Origin: Chloroflexota bacterium
Lineage (GTDB): Bacteria > Chloroflexota > Limnocylindria > P2-11E
Length of the DNA: 41,283 nt
NCBI GenBank assembly: GCA_005879975.1
Contig: VBIL01000164.1
Coordinates: 1-41,283, forward strand
Reading direction: 5' to 3'
The notes beneath the pieces were generated by a model, which worked only from the letters and a program-made list of their open reading frames with translations, was not told where the DNA came from and made no database searches. Below, one piece after another: positions 9,101-16,452 of the stretch (its first letter is position 1; every line of letters starts with the position of its first letter). The position numbers were made by a program, and so were the translations under genes.

Positions 9101-9317
9101 TGAGCCAGGCCATGCGCCGGCCGGAGGCGCGGAGAAGGTCAGCGTGCTGCGCGAGGAGGGTCGTCTTGCCGTAGCCGGCCGCGGCATGGACGAGCGTGAG
9201 GCGATGCCGGTCGGCACCCCCCAGTCGATCGAGCAGCCGTTGCCGCTGCAGGAGCGGGAGCGGGAGCGAGGGTGGCGCGTACCGCGTGCGATCGGGCCTG
9301 CGGCTCGCGACGGTCAA
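6105..9317 (-). CDS. STAND-ATPase / TPR / BTAD transcriptional regulator
   Basis: A roughly 1070-residue cytosolic regulator. The N-terminus is a MalT-type NTPase with Walker A AAAGYGKTT (about 41-49), Walker B-like VFFVDD and the GGWPAGLRLAA motif. A long helical TPR-like middle follows. The C-terminal quarter has an OmpR-type winged helix (LGPFELR, KAKELFALML, LVAQLWPE) and a bacterial transcriptional activator domain (YDEEAHRLLMRAHHESGD). Such proteins bind an inducer through ATPase/TPR modules and activate transcription. In classical MalT/LuxR members the DNA-binding part is a C-terminal LuxR helix-turn-helix; here it is OmpR/BTAD. TTG 9317 was chosen because it avoids overlapping the PiT gene; TTG 9371 would overlap by 50 bases. 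The target genes are unknown; the S8 operon directly downstream is a candidate. Confidence 0.85.
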   Translation of the reverse strand: MTVASRRPDRTRYAPPSLPLPLLQRQRLLDRLGGADRHRLTLVHAAAGYGKTTLLAQHADLLRASGRRMAWLTLQRGDEDPLVLFTDLVGALRRDDAEFGDQLLSSLEHGRRLERRLPQLAQALADELAPLGDLVFFVDDHPSVQGASLATFGSELVELLPDNAHLVLATRRTPQLSGLPRWRLAGSVLDISAAELAFTRSEAIELLRGEFGLDLPEHAVDAIYGRTGGWPAGLRLAAAFVRERGWRELGEFRGSGAELYAYFNSEVLGRGSREDQDRLLRWSLLERLEEDESVSAGGASRELVASLEGAGLVIRDGAAGAGHRFQPLFAEFLHARARELLPAAEIVELHRGHAERALARGDVDRAIHHLQQAGEHKRAAQLVRDHGERVLQGSEVATLQRWLDGFPPGVERRLPWVLLLRGLLHRVRGDYERALAHYRDAADQLRRARDEEGLARALTWSAQALRYLRRPGQALAEARGAQELIGEGASSQAAWIWHLIGGCHADLGELEQATTAHLKAEAMFSLLSDRTGELAEALALAQLHHLLGELDVAQRTYLRALALQQKSADVTALCWAEAGLVDVRTRRGDTAEALDTLRQTLEIASANDLRLAQAAMCATLMTVHSLAAERGAVEEVYRAGVELSRDQGDDRIIAELHATAAELRALRGEATSAHDALRAAEAIAASSSGPVAGIRAAIARGAILEAEGDRDGAFKAYGEARASAGAIGARYLEVKATLLATAVADWVVEATKPALRAVAAERYRDFLLLRPALAEALRQRLPDLEIPPDETRSLALLLQPAPVVPAASQGVPSAAAESIQAFMLGPFELRASGARISDRGWRTSKAKELFALMLLDRQRAISRDELVAQLWPETDAASALSNFHFTLHALRKALASAGASEATSVVRTDAGYRLALPLSIHVDLEVFRRSLRRGREAREAGRSREAVQHLRAAVAVHRGEFLADLSAPWIDRNREETNRQLVGAAKELATLELEWKEPREAIRPLEKLLQREPYDEEAHRLLMRAHHESGDAALAMRHYQALEAMLRRDLGAEPEAATRELYQRIKRTGG

Positions 9318-9321
9318 GACG

Positions 9322-10332
9322 CTAAGGATGCACTCCGACCGCGCGCAAGAGGGTGGCGGTCCCGTAGCCAAGGAAGAAACAGCCAGGGATGGTTAGCACC
9401 CACGCGGTCACGATCCGGCCGGCGATCCCCCAACGGACCGCCGAAAGCCGTCGGGTCGATCCGACGCCGAGGATCGCGCCCGAGATCGCGTGCGTGGTGG
9501 ATATAGGAATGCCGAACCGGGTCGCGATCTCAATGACCGTCGCCGCGGACGTCTCCGCCGCGAACCCGCTGACGGGCGTGAGCGCGGTGATGCGCATGCC
9601 CATGGTCTTGATGATCCGCCAGCCGCCGGTCGCCGTCCCAAGTCCGATGGCGACGGCGCATAAGACCTTCACCCAATCCGGGATGTAGAAGCCCGGCCCG
9701 GTCGGCACGGCGCCGTACGCTGCGAGCGCCAGTGCGATGACGCCCATGGTCTTCTGTCCATCGTTGCCGCCATGGCTGAACGCCATGTACGCGCTCGAAA
9801 GGATCTGCGCGCGTCCGAAGAAACGGCTGACGAGTCGATAGCTCACGTTCCGGAGTCCCCAGTAGAGGGCGAGCATGAACGCATAGCCGAAGATGAACGC
9901 GACGAGCGGCGAGTACACGATGCCGAAGGAAGTCTTCTGCAGACCCGGTGCGATGATGACGTCCAAGCCGTGCGCCGAGACGGCGGCGCCGATGACGCTG
10001 AAGATGAGCGCGTGACTCGACGAAGTCGGGAGCGCCGCGACGAAAGTGATGAGATCCCAGATGATCGCGCCGACCAGCGCGGCGACGACGAGGTCCTGGG
10101 TGACCACCTTCGCATCGACGATGCCGTTTCCGACCGTCTTGGCGACGGCTTCGCCCGATAGCGCGCCGACGAGGTTCAGTCCGCCTGCCATGAGGATCGC
10201 CTGTAGTGGCGTAAGCACGCGAGTGGCGATGACCGTCGCGATGGCGTTCGCGGCGTCGTGGAAACCATTGACGAACTCGAAGCCGACGCCGAGAAGCACC
10301 ACCAGAACGAGCAGGACGGTGGCGTTGTCCAA
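9322..10332 (-). CDS. pit: PiT-family inorganic phosphate transporter
   Basis: A 336-residue polytopic membrane protein with the two inverted PiT signature repeats: NGFHDAANAIATVIATR near the N-terminus and AYMAFSHGGNDGQKTMG in the second half. The motif ALPTSSSHALI recurs as IPISTTHAISG. It takes up phosphate, usually as a metal-phosphate complex, driven by the proton (or sodium) gradient. The TTG start follows immediately after the TAG of the DUF47 gene (TAGTTG), so the two proteins should be translated in step. The length is on the short, bacterial side of the family and complete at both ends. Confidence 0.95.
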   Translation of the reverse strand: MDNATVLLVLVVLLGVGFEFVNGFHDAANAIATVIATRVLTPLQAILMAGGLNLVGALSGEAVAKTVGNGIVDAKVVTQDLVVAALVGAIIWDLITFVAALPTSSSHALIFSVIGAAVSAHGLDVIIAPGLQKTSFGIVYSPLVAFIFGYAFMLALYWGLRNVSYRLVSRFFGRAQILSSAYMAFSHGGNDGQKTMGVIALALAAYGAVPTGPGFYIPDWVKVLCAVAIGLGTATGGWRIIKTMGMRITALTPVSGFAAETSAATVIEIATRFGIPISTTHAISGAILGVGSTRRLSAVRWGIAGRIVTAWVLTIPGCFFLGYGTATLLRAVGVHP

Positions 10333-10950
10333 CTAGCTGTGCTTCACCATGATGGTCTCGACGATATTGGCGACGTCCTCGCAGCGGTCGATCGCGACCT
10401 CAACCAGTGAGTAGATGTCCTTCCACTTGACGATCTCGATCGCGTCATCGGTCCCAGCGAAGAGCTCGGCGACCGCCTCCCTCCAGATCTGATCACCCTC
10501 GTTCTCGAATGTGTGGATCTTGATCCAGTGGGGCTCGAGGTTCCTCAGTCCTTCCAGATTCTTCAGCATTGAAAGCATCTCGCTCGCCGCTGATATGAGG
10601 ACCTTTGCTTGACGTACCGCCGGCGGACGGATGCTCTTCACCTTGAAGAGCTGCACGAGCTCGGAGACGTCGTAGCAAACATCGGTGACATCGTCGATCT
10701 TGCTGGCGAGACCGACGATGTCCTCGCGATCGAGCGGCGTAACAAAAGTCTCGTTCAGATGCCGCACGATCTCGTGATTGAGCTTGTCCCCGTGGTGTTC
10801 AATCGCGTGGATGTCGCGCACCTTGTTCTCGACATCGGTGAAGTCGCCGAAGAGCTTCGCCAGCGCCTCAGCGGCCTCCACGGCGTTCTGGGCATGCTGC
10901 TCGAAGAGGACGAAGAACTCGCTCTTCTTGGGCATCAGCGATAGACGCAC
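10333..10950 (-). CDS. DUF47 / PhoU-like accessory protein of the PiT transporter
   Basis: A 205-residue all-helical cytosolic protein of the DUF47 (TIGR00153) family, a PhoU relative usually encoded beside PiT and thought to control it. The pattern is typical: FFVLFEQHAQN at the N-terminus, AIEHHGDKLNHEIVRHLNETFVTPLDREDI and later ENEGDQIWREAVAELF. The acidic/His E-x-x-x-D pairs resemble PhoU metal-binding motifs. GTG 10950 has GGGAGG five bases upstream, which favours it over ATG 10935. It is the first gene of a two-gene operon with pit. Confidence 0.93.
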   Translation of the reverse strand: MRLSLMPKKSEFFVLFEQHAQNAVEAAEALAKLFGDFTDVENKVRDIHAIEHHGDKLNHEIVRHLNETFVTPLDREDIVGLASKIDDVTDVCYDVSELVQLFKVKSIRPPAVRQAKVLISAASEMLSMLKNLEGLRNLEPHWIKIHTFENEGDQIWREAVAELFAGTDDAIEIVKWKDIYSLVEVAIDRCEDVANIVETIMVKHS

Positions 10951-10997
10951 GTCCGCCTCCCTTTGCGGGCATATCCTGCCTCAGAAACCCGCCGGCT

Positions 10998-11423
10998 CTA
11001 ACTGATCACTCGACGGACACGCTCCGCGATGGCCTCCAGCGCCGGGTCCGCCGGCCCGAACGTGCGGGGATGCGCGTCCGGATAGACGCGAAGCAGCCCA
11101 TCGCCGTGGTGCCGCGGGAGCACGTGGAAGTGCACGTGCGGTACTTCCTGGCCTCCGGCTTCGCCGTTCGACTCCCAGACGTTCATCCCCGGCGGCCGGT
11201 ACGCGCGCCGAACCGCGCGGGCCGTCCTCACGGTCGACCAGGCCAGATCCGACGCCAGCGGCTTTTCGAGCAGGTCGATCGTCTCGATATGCACGCGCGG
11301 CACGACGAGGATGTGGCCCTCGTTGGGCTGTCTGATGTCGACGAAAGCCACCGTGCTCTGATCCTCGAGGACGAAGCTCGCAGGAGCGTCGCGCGCGACG
11401 ATGCGACAGATGAAGCAGTCCAC
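10998..11423 (-). CDS. HIT-family (histidine triad) nucleotide hydrolase
   Basis: A 141-residue protein with the catalytic triad motif HVHFHVLPR near residue 96 and the N-terminal CFIC-x-I pattern of Hint/FHIT-like proteins. These cleave nucleoside phosphoramidates or dinucleoside polyphosphates. GTG 11423 is the only sensible start because MDCFICRI begins the domain. It lies 47 bases upstream of the DUF47/pit pair on the same strand. A possible small reading frame ends two bases before it. Confidence 0.92.
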   Translation of the reverse strand: MDCFICRIVARDAPASFVLEDQSTVAFVDIRQPNEGHILVVPRVHIETIDLLEKPLASDLAWSTVRTARAVRRAYRPPGMNVWESNGEAGGQEVPHVHFHVLPRHHGDGLLRVYPDAHPRTFGPADPALEAIAERVRRVIS

Positions 11424-11424
11424 G

Positions 11425-11634
11425 TCAGGAGCCGGGCGTACTGGTCACGACTCGCCGGAAAGGTTGGAGGCAAGCGTGACATGCGTCGGCATTCGGTTCG
11501 CCACGGCCGCCGCTGCGGCGGTGCAGAAGATCAATAAGCGGTAACGAATGCCGCCGCGCCCATATGTGCGCCCGCGCTAAACCCGTCACCCACTCGATGT
11601 ACGAGTCTTTTCCTGATAGGTTCGAGTCGAGCAT
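11425..11634 (-). CDS. Possible 69-residue protein, unsupported by homology
   Basis: A frame from ATG 11634 ends with TGA one base before the HIT start, so translational coupling is possible. It contains a helical stretch (GKDSYIEWVTGLARAHIW) and one CxxC (ACHACL). There is no clear Shine-Dalgarno and I recognise no family. The remaining sequence to 11844 shows nothing I can call; it may be promoter and leader DNA for the divergent genes. This is a tentative entry. Confidence 0.2.
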   Translation of the reverse strand: MLDSNLSGKDSYIEWVTGLARAHIWARRHSLPLIDLLHRRSGGRGEPNADACHACLQPFRRVVTSTPGS

Positions 11635-11844
11635 TCCGTGTTCTCGCCTCGAGGTGGGAGAGGGAGAGACGGCCGGGCCTCCGCCTTGCCGAAGCGCTTC
11701 CGAAGATCCATCGCCTTGGTGGCGGCGGTGCGGGCTCACGCGCGTGATGGTGCCACGCGAGGGAGCAGGCGACCGTCGTGGCATGAGGTTTGCTCAAGCG
11801 CTCGGCAGAGGACCTCGCCGCGAGGCGGAAGAAAGAGGAAAACG

Positions 11845-12036
11845 GTGGTGCTCTTCGCGATCGGACTCATGGCAGGTATCGCTCTCGGGATGATCATCGT
11901 CGGATTCCTCGCGATCGGTGCGTACGAGCGCGGGTTCAGCGAGGCCCTCGAGCGGCGCAAGGCCTGGCGGACGGAGCTCGTCGCCCGGACAGTGGTCGGA
12001 ACACGGGCGCTCGTCGCGACGCGCAAGGCGAGCTAG
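11845..12036 (+). CDS. Small single-pass membrane protein
   Basis: A 63-residue protein starting at GTG 11845 (a second GTG follows at once), with AGAGG about 8 bases upstream. Residues 3-28 are one strongly hydrophobic segment with small-residue spacing (GLMAGIALGMIIVGFLAIGA). A basic cytoplasmic tail (ERRKAWRTELVARTVVGTR) follows. No enzyme motif is present and I do not recognise it. It is monocistronic and followed by a good hairpin. Confidence 0.6.
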   Translation: MVLFAIGLMAGIALGMIIVGFLAIGAYERGFSEALERRKAWRTELVARTVVGTRALVATRKAS

Positions 12037-12054
12037 CCCGCATCAATTTGGTCG

Positions 12055-12081
12055 AAAGGGGCCGCCGAAGGGCGGCCCTTT
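12055..12081. terminator. Bidirectional hairpin terminator
   Basis: GGCCGCC pairs with GGCGGCC across a GAAG loop, and the stem extends outward through AAAG/CTTT. It lies between the convergent genes ending at 12036 (+) and 12089 (-). The flanking T/A runs are short, so strength is uncertain. Confidence 0.7.
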
Positions 12082-12088
12082 CGTCTAT

Positions 12089-12541
12089 CTAGGGTCCGAA
12101 GAACTTCCTCTTCAAGTCCTCGATGGCTCGCTGCAACGAATCGATAACGCCGGGAATGCCGGTGGGGACGATCTCGACGTTCCCGTCGCGCCCGATGCGC
12201 AGCTCGTCGCCCGGTCGGACGGCCGCACGGACCGCCGAGCGATCCGCCGTGATCGTGAAGACGACCCGGTCCTGTTCTTCGACGATCGTTGCGACCCTCA
12301 GTTTTCCTTCGGGCATGGCCCGGATCACCGCCTTTACCTGATCGTCACTTCGAAGGTCCGCCTGCGGCTGCGGCGCGACCCGGTTGATGGTCTTGCCAAG
12401 CTCGTCGAAGAACGCCGTTGGGCCTCGCACGACCGGGCCGATCAGCGCGGCGACGATCGCGATGGCAACCAGCACGACGAAAGCGCCGATCGCAAACTGC
12501 AGCGCCCAGAACGGGACGTATCTCGTCGGTCGTTGCTTCAT
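12089..12541 (-). CDS. Membrane-anchored protein of unknown function
   Basis: A 150-residue protein: a short basic N-terminus (MKQRPTRYVPFW), one transmembrane segment (about 13-38), then a soluble domain of about 110 residues. That domain alternates beta and charged segments (LRVATIVEEQDRVVFTITADRSAV, DELRIGRDGNVEIVPTGIPGV) and ends in an amphipathic helix. ATG 12541 has a purine-rich GGAGGGAGG just upstream. I do not recognise the domain. It is divergent from the small soluble gene at 12665, with a shared 123-base upstream region. Confidence 0.7.
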   Translation of the reverse strand: MKQRPTRYVPFWALQFAIGAFVVLVAIAIVAALIGPVVRGPTAFFDELGKTINRVAPQPQADLRSDDQVKAVIRAMPEGKLRVATIVEEQDRVVFTITADRSAVRAAVRPGDELRIGRDGNVEIVPTGIPGVIDSLQRAIEDLKRKFFGP

Positions 12542-12664
12542 AGACCTCCCTCCGGTCGAGCGACCACCCTTTCATTGTGCTCGGGCGAGGCCGCCCTTTC
12601 GCGTCTCTCCGGTGCCGGAACGCTCTGTGCAGCGATCGCTCGTGGGACAAAGAAAGGAGTAGTC

Positions 12665-12919
12665 ATGGCTGAGCTCGACACCAAAGACCGGGAGAAGCTC
12701 GACAAGGAGAAGTTCGCCTACGTCGACAAGAGCGGCGAGGGCCATTTGCCCATCCCCGATGAGGCCCATGTGCGCAACGCCATCGCGCGGTTCAACCAGA
12801 CCGAGTTCGAGTCCGCGAGCGCCAAGGAGGCGGCCCGCAAGAAGATCCTCGCGGCCGCGGAGCGTCATGGCATCGAGGTAGCCCAAGACGACAACATCCG
12901 GAAGCCCGCCACGGGCTGA
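12665..12919 (+). CDS. Small DUF6582-like protein
   Basis: An 84-residue, highly charged soluble protein from ATG 12665, with AAAGGAG 6 bases upstream. The core FAYVDKSGEGHLPIPDEAHV and the following RNAIARFNQ, then KEAARKKILAAAERHGI, match a small-protein pattern often annotated DUF6582 (phage- or capsid-associated in some genomes, also common as a lone chromosomal gene). No partner genes for a phage role are seen here. Function is unknown. Confidence 0.65.
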   Translation: MAELDTKDREKLDKEKFAYVDKSGEGHLPIPDEAHVRNAIARFNQTEFESASAKEAARKKILAAAERHGIEVAQDDNIRKPATG

Positions 12920-12960
12920 ATAAGGCCAAGGCCTAGCGCATATCTGCGACCATTCGGCGC

Positions 12961-13983
12961 GTGGCAGCGCTGCGGGCTGTGTGCGTGGGCGGCGGGCTCG
13001 GGGCCCCGACGGTGATGGCCGGGCTGCGCCGTCACACCGAGGACATCACGGGGCTCATCGCCGTCACCGACTCCGGTCGCTCGACGGGAAAGGTCCGCAT
13101 CGCGCTCGACGTACCCGCTCCCGGCGACATCCGTAGCGCGCTGACGGTCCTCGCCGAGGGTGACCCGGCGCTGGTGAAGCTCTTCTCGCACCGCTTCGAG
13201 ACCGAGAAGAGCGAAGAGCTCTCGGGGATGGCATTCGGCAACCTCTTCCTCGCCGCGCTCACGCAGCAGGAAGGGTCGTTCCTGCGCGCGGTCGAGGAGG
13301 CCTCGCGACTCCTCGGGATCCGCGGCCGCGTGCTTCCCGTGACCCTGTACAACACGCATCTTTGCGCGACGCTCGCCGATGGCACCGTCGTGGAAGAGGA
13401 GGTGAACGTTCGGGCTGCCGGCAAGGCACCCATCGAGCGGATCTACCTTAAGGACGACGACGTGCGCGCGACGGATGGAAGCATCGAAGCGATCGCCGCC
13501 GCCGACCTGATTACGCTCGGACCGGGGAGCCTCTTCACCACCGTCTGCTCATGTCTTCTCGTTCCGGATATCGCGCGCGCGATCGCCGACGCGAAGGGCC
13601 TGGTCGTCTACGTCGCCAACACGACGCGGCAGCCCGGGCAGACCGACGGCTTCGGCATCGCGGATCACGTGCGCGTCGTGCGCGACTATCTCGGCGGATC
13701 GGGTCTCGACGTGGCCTTGATCAACGACGATCCGCCGCCCGATCACCTCCGCGCGCACTACGCCGAGCGCGGCCTGGTGTACCTCGAGCCGAGCACAGAC
13801 GAGCTCGCGAAGATCGCGGACCTCGGCGTGCGACCCGTGACGGCTCCAGTCATCGACAAGTGGAGCGGCCCGCGGGATCTCTGGCTCAAGCAAGACACGA
13901 TTCGTCACGACGCCGCGCGCGTCGCCGCTGCGCTCGTCCGGCTCGTCGAGGAACGTCGCCCGCGGCTCCGCGCTCTCTCGTGA
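12961..13983 (+). CDS. YvcK/CofD-family protein (gluconeogenesis-factor-like)
   Basis: A 340-residue Rossmann-type cytosolic protein with the family start VCVGGGLGAPTVMAGLR, the TDSGRSTGK motif, PGDIRSAL and the later LITLGPGSLFTTV and NTTRQPGQTDGF. YvcK relatives bind UDP-sugars and influence cell-wall precursor supply and central carbon use; CofD relatives transfer 2-phospho-L-lactate to F420 precursors. The GGGLG, STG and GPGSLFTTV pattern fits YvcK better, and no other F420 gene is nearby. The GTG start lacks a clear Shine-Dalgarno. Its stop overlaps the argF start (GTGA). Confidence 0.88.
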   Translation: MAALRAVCVGGGLGAPTVMAGLRRHTEDITGLIAVTDSGRSTGKVRIALDVPAPGDIRSALTVLAEGDPALVKLFSHRFETEKSEELSGMAFGNLFLAALTQQEGSFLRAVEEASRLLGIRGRVLPVTLYNTHLCATLADGTVVEEEVNVRAAGKAPIERIYLKDDDVRATDGSIEAIAAADLITLGPGSLFTTVCSCLLVPDIARAIADAKGLVVYVANTTRQPGQTDGFGIADHVRVVRDYLGGSGLDVALINDDPPPDHLRAHYAERGLVYLEPSTDELAKIADLGVRPVTAPVIDKWSGPRDLWLKQDTIRHDAARVAAALVRLVEERRPRLRALS

Positions 13984-14921
13984 CCGCCGTCGCGTCCCGC
14001 GTCCGCCACTTCGTGTCGGTCGCCGACCTCGAAGAGAACGAGCTCGCGACACTGCTCGAGCTCTCCGCCCGGTTGAAGGCGGACCGCGCCGCACGGTCCG
14101 ACCTGCGCGGGCGGACGGTGGCGCTCGTCTTCGAGAAGCCGAGCCTCCGGACGCGTCTCTCTTTCGACGTCGGAACGGCGCAGCTCGGCGGTCACTGCGT
14201 GTACCTCTCTCCCGCGGAGGTGGGCCTCGGTCGGCGCGAGAGCGTCTCCGACGTCGCTCGGGTGGTGAGCCGCATGGCCGACGCCGTCGTCCTCCGAGTG
14301 AACGCACATGAGACGATCGAGGAGTTCGCACGCTACAGCGACGTGCCGGTGATCAATGGGCTTTCGGACCTCTCGCATCCGTGCCAGGGCCTCGCGGACA
14401 TCTTCACCATTCGCGAACGTGCTGGTCCGGACCTGCACGGGGTCGCCATCGCATACGTGGGGGACGGCAACAACGTCGCGCACTCGCTCATGCTCGCTGT
14501 GGCGAAGACCGGCGCCACGCTGCGGATCGCGACGCCGGCGGGCTACGAGCCGCTACCGCGCTACCGTGATCTCGCCGAGGCCGCCGCGAAGCGGACCGGC
14601 GCGCGCATCACGATCGGGAACGCCCCCGCTGCCGCGGTCGCCGACGCTGACGTCGTCTACACCGACGTGTGGACGAGCATGGGTCAGGAGCAGGAGTACG
14701 AGCGAAGGCGTCGTGCCTTCCAGGGCTTTCAGTTGAACGCTGCGCTGCTCGCCCGCGCGAAGCGCGATGCGATCGTCCTTCATGACCTGCCGGCCCATCG
14801 CGGAGAAGAGATCACCGACGAGGTCATCGACGGACCGCAAAGCGCGGTGTTCGATCAGGCGGAGAACCGCATGCACACGGAGAAAGCGCTGCTCTGCTGG
14901 CTGCTCGAAGGAAGGCGGTGA
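13980..14921 (+). CDS. argF: Ornithine carbamoyltransferase
   Basis: A 313-residue enzyme that makes citrulline from carbamoyl phosphate and ornithine in arginine synthesis. The carbamoyl-phosphate motif is EKPSLRTRLSF (52-62), with HPCQ at 133-136 and the DVWTSMG ornithine motif at 229-235. The fourth signature is usually HCLP; here it is HDLPAHRGEE, with Asp269 in place of the Cys that contacts ornithine. The remaining signatures are typical of OTC rather than aspartate or acetylornithine transcarbamylases. GTG 13980 overlaps the upstream stop by four bases, and the stop overlaps the next ATG (TGATG). No other arg gene lies in the window. Confidence 0.93.
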   Translation: MTAVASRVRHFVSVADLEENELATLLELSARLKADRAARSDLRGRTVALVFEKPSLRTRLSFDVGTAQLGGHCVYLSPAEVGLGRRESVSDVARVVSRMADAVVLRVNAHETIEEFARYSDVPVINGLSDLSHPCQGLADIFTIRERAGPDLHGVAIAYVGDGNNVAHSLMLAVAKTGATLRIATPAGYEPLPRYRDLAEAAAKRTGARITIGNAPAAAVADADVVYTDVWTSMGQEQEYERRRRAFQGFQLNAALLARAKRDAIVLHDLPAHRGEEITDEVIDGPQSAVFDQAENRMHTEKALLCWLLEGRR

Positions 14922-15400
14922 TGACGGCGATGAACGCGACGGAAGAGCGAACGATCCTCGCGGACTGCTGCGAGGACTGGATCATCGAGTGGGGCGGCTT
15001 CTACAAAGTCGAACGCGCGTTCCGCTGCCCTGAGTGTGCGACCGAGTGGACGAAGACGGCCGAGGAGTCGTATCGGCGCGCCGACGGCCGATCGTTCGTA
15101 CGCCGCACGCGCAAGGGACCGCAGGACGAGTTCCCGTATCTCGCCGCGGCCGACGGCCATGAGCCGAATGTGGAGCGCTGCTGCGCGAAGATCCTTCTTG
15201 CGCATGGCGAACGTCTCAGAGAGGGTCTGTTTGTGTGTCCGGTCTGCGGTACGGAGTGGACTCGAACCACACAGCGCCTACACGGACTTCGTGTTCCGGT
15301 GTTCGCCAAAGCGACACTGCGAGAACCGCTGACGGTGCAACCTGGGCGTACACGACCCTTCCTCGTCGCGCTTTCGGAATATTCGCCGCCGCGCGATTAG
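14921..15400 (+). CDS. Duplicated Cys-rich (CC...CPxC) zinc-ribbon-like protein
   Basis: A 159-residue protein made of two similar halves. Each has a Cys-Cys pair (16-17 and 87-88), a spacer of 19-20 residues, then F-x-CP-x-C-x-TEWT (36-44 and 106-114). Eight cysteines in two sets of four suggest two zinc sites, one per half. ATG 14921 overlaps the argF stop, with a GGAAGG-type site upstream; GTG 14918 and ATG 14930 are alternatives. The C-terminal 35 residues are unrelated to the repeat. I recognise no named family. Nucleic-acid or protein binding is only a guess from the fold class. Confidence 0.7.
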   Translation: MTAMNATEERTILADCCEDWIIEWGGFYKVERAFRCPECATEWTKTAEESYRRADGRSFVRRTRKGPQDEFPYLAAADGHEPNVERCCAKILLAHGERLREGLFVCPVCGTEWTRTTQRLHGLRVPVFAKATLREPLTVQPGRTRPFLVALSEYSPPRD

Positions 15401-15426
15401 ATCAGCGAACCGCGCAAATGAATCGA

Positions 15427-15447
15427 CGCGCGACATGATGTCGCGCG
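15427..15447. other. 21-bp near-perfect palindrome
   Basis: Ten bases mirror each other around one central G (GCGCGACAT-G-ATGTCGCGC plus flanking C/G). It lies 27 bases after the stop at 15400, in the 179-base gap before the FecR gene. There is no T-run, so it fits an operator as well as a weak terminator. Nothing else is recognisable in that gap. Confidence 0.6.
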
Positions 15448-15579
15448 GTCATCGCCTCATCGCGCTGCTTGAAACCTTGCTGACCGAACGTACGAGGCCT
15501 TGCCCCCGTTAGGCCAGCCGAGCGTCACACGCTCTGCCGCCGGTGTGGCCGAGGTGTGGAGCTTTGGGGAGGCCAACAT

Positions 15580-16434
15580 TTGCTTTGGTCCTCACGACGC
15601 CTCGCCGCCTCGCTCGCGCTCGCCATGGGCTTCGCACTGATTTTCGGCGCGAGCGCCGCGCTCGCGCCGGAGGCGGACGCGCGTGCCGCCATGAGCACGC
15701 TGACCGCGATACAGGGTGATGTCTTCGTTCGTCATGCCGACGGCACCGTCGCGCGTGCCAATGAGGGCGAAGTCATCGTGGCCGGCGATGCGATCCGCAC
15801 GGGATCGGGCGCCCTCGCGCAGATCACGTATTTCGAGGGCTCGACCGTACGCATCGAAGCCGACACAGAGCTCCTGGTGGAATCGCTCTCGAGCGAGCCG
15901 GACGGCGGAACCGTGATCGCCATGTGGCAGGCTGTCGGCCGCACCTGGCATGTGGTCACGAAGCTCATCACGGGAAGCTCTCGCTACGAGGTGCATACGC
16001 CGAGCTCGACGGCGACCGTGCGCGGGACGATCTTCGCAGTCGATGTGCAGCTCGAGCCGGACGGTGTCGCGGCGACCGTGACCACGAGCGAGGGCACCGT
16101 CGTGCACAGCACGCCTGACCCGGTGCATCCGGGGGCGACGACGGCGGTGTCCGTGACCGCCGGTCAGCAGTCGAAGGCATCGCGCGGGAAGGCGAGCGAG
16201 GCGGCGCATCCCGCGGCCCCTGCGACGCTCGGGTCCGCGCCGAAGCGAACCGCATCGTCGCCGACTTCTCGTGTGCCGAAGCAACCGTCGCCCCCGCCGG
16301 TCACGCGAGCGACGTCGCGTGACGTTCGGGCGACCGATCGTCAGAAGGCGGTACCGACCGCGACGGTGACGCGCGACCGCGCGAAGCCGACGCCCAGAGC
16401 GAAGCCGCGTCCGCGTGGAGAGGGAAACGGATGA
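15580..16434 (+). CDS. Secreted FecR-domain protein with basic Pro-rich tail
   Basis: A 284-residue protein with a signal peptide (about 1-35, cleavage near ADA|RA). A FecR domain follows: TAIQGDVFVRHADGTV, the DAIRTGSGALAQITYFEGSTVRIEADTEL pattern in segments, then YEVHTPSSTATVRGTIFAV. The last 80 residues are low complexity, rich in Pro, Thr, Lys and Arg. Classical FecR is an anti-sigma regulator with a cytoplasmic N-terminus; this one is an exported stand-alone domain of the type common outside Proteobacteria, whose role is unclear. TTG 15580 was chosen because GGGGAGG sits exactly 7 bases upstream; GTG 15556 would place that motif inside the gene. Confidence 0.78.
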   Translation: MLWSSRRLAASLALAMGFALIFGASAALAPEADARAAMSTLTAIQGDVFVRHADGTVARANEGEVIVAGDAIRTGSGALAQITYFEGSTVRIEADTELLVESLSSEPDGGTVIAMWQAVGRTWHVVTKLITGSSRYEVHTPSSTATVRGTIFAVDVQLEPDGVAATVTTSEGTVVHSTPDPVHPGATTAVSVTAGQQSKASRGKASEAAHPAAPATLGSAPKRTASSPTSRVPKQPSPPPVTRATSRDVRATDRQKAVPTATVTRDRAKPTPRAKPRPRGEGNG

Positions 16435-16452
16435 CGAACTGGACTTAGCGCG

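Noticed and set aside
11610-11640. tRNA-like TTCGAGTC sequence
   Set aside because: The flanking bases do not pair as a T stem and no acceptor or anticodon arm can be built.
12961-13983. F420 biosynthesis CofD
   Set aside because: The motif set and the absence of other F420 genes favour YvcK; left as YvcK/CofD family rather than naming cofD.
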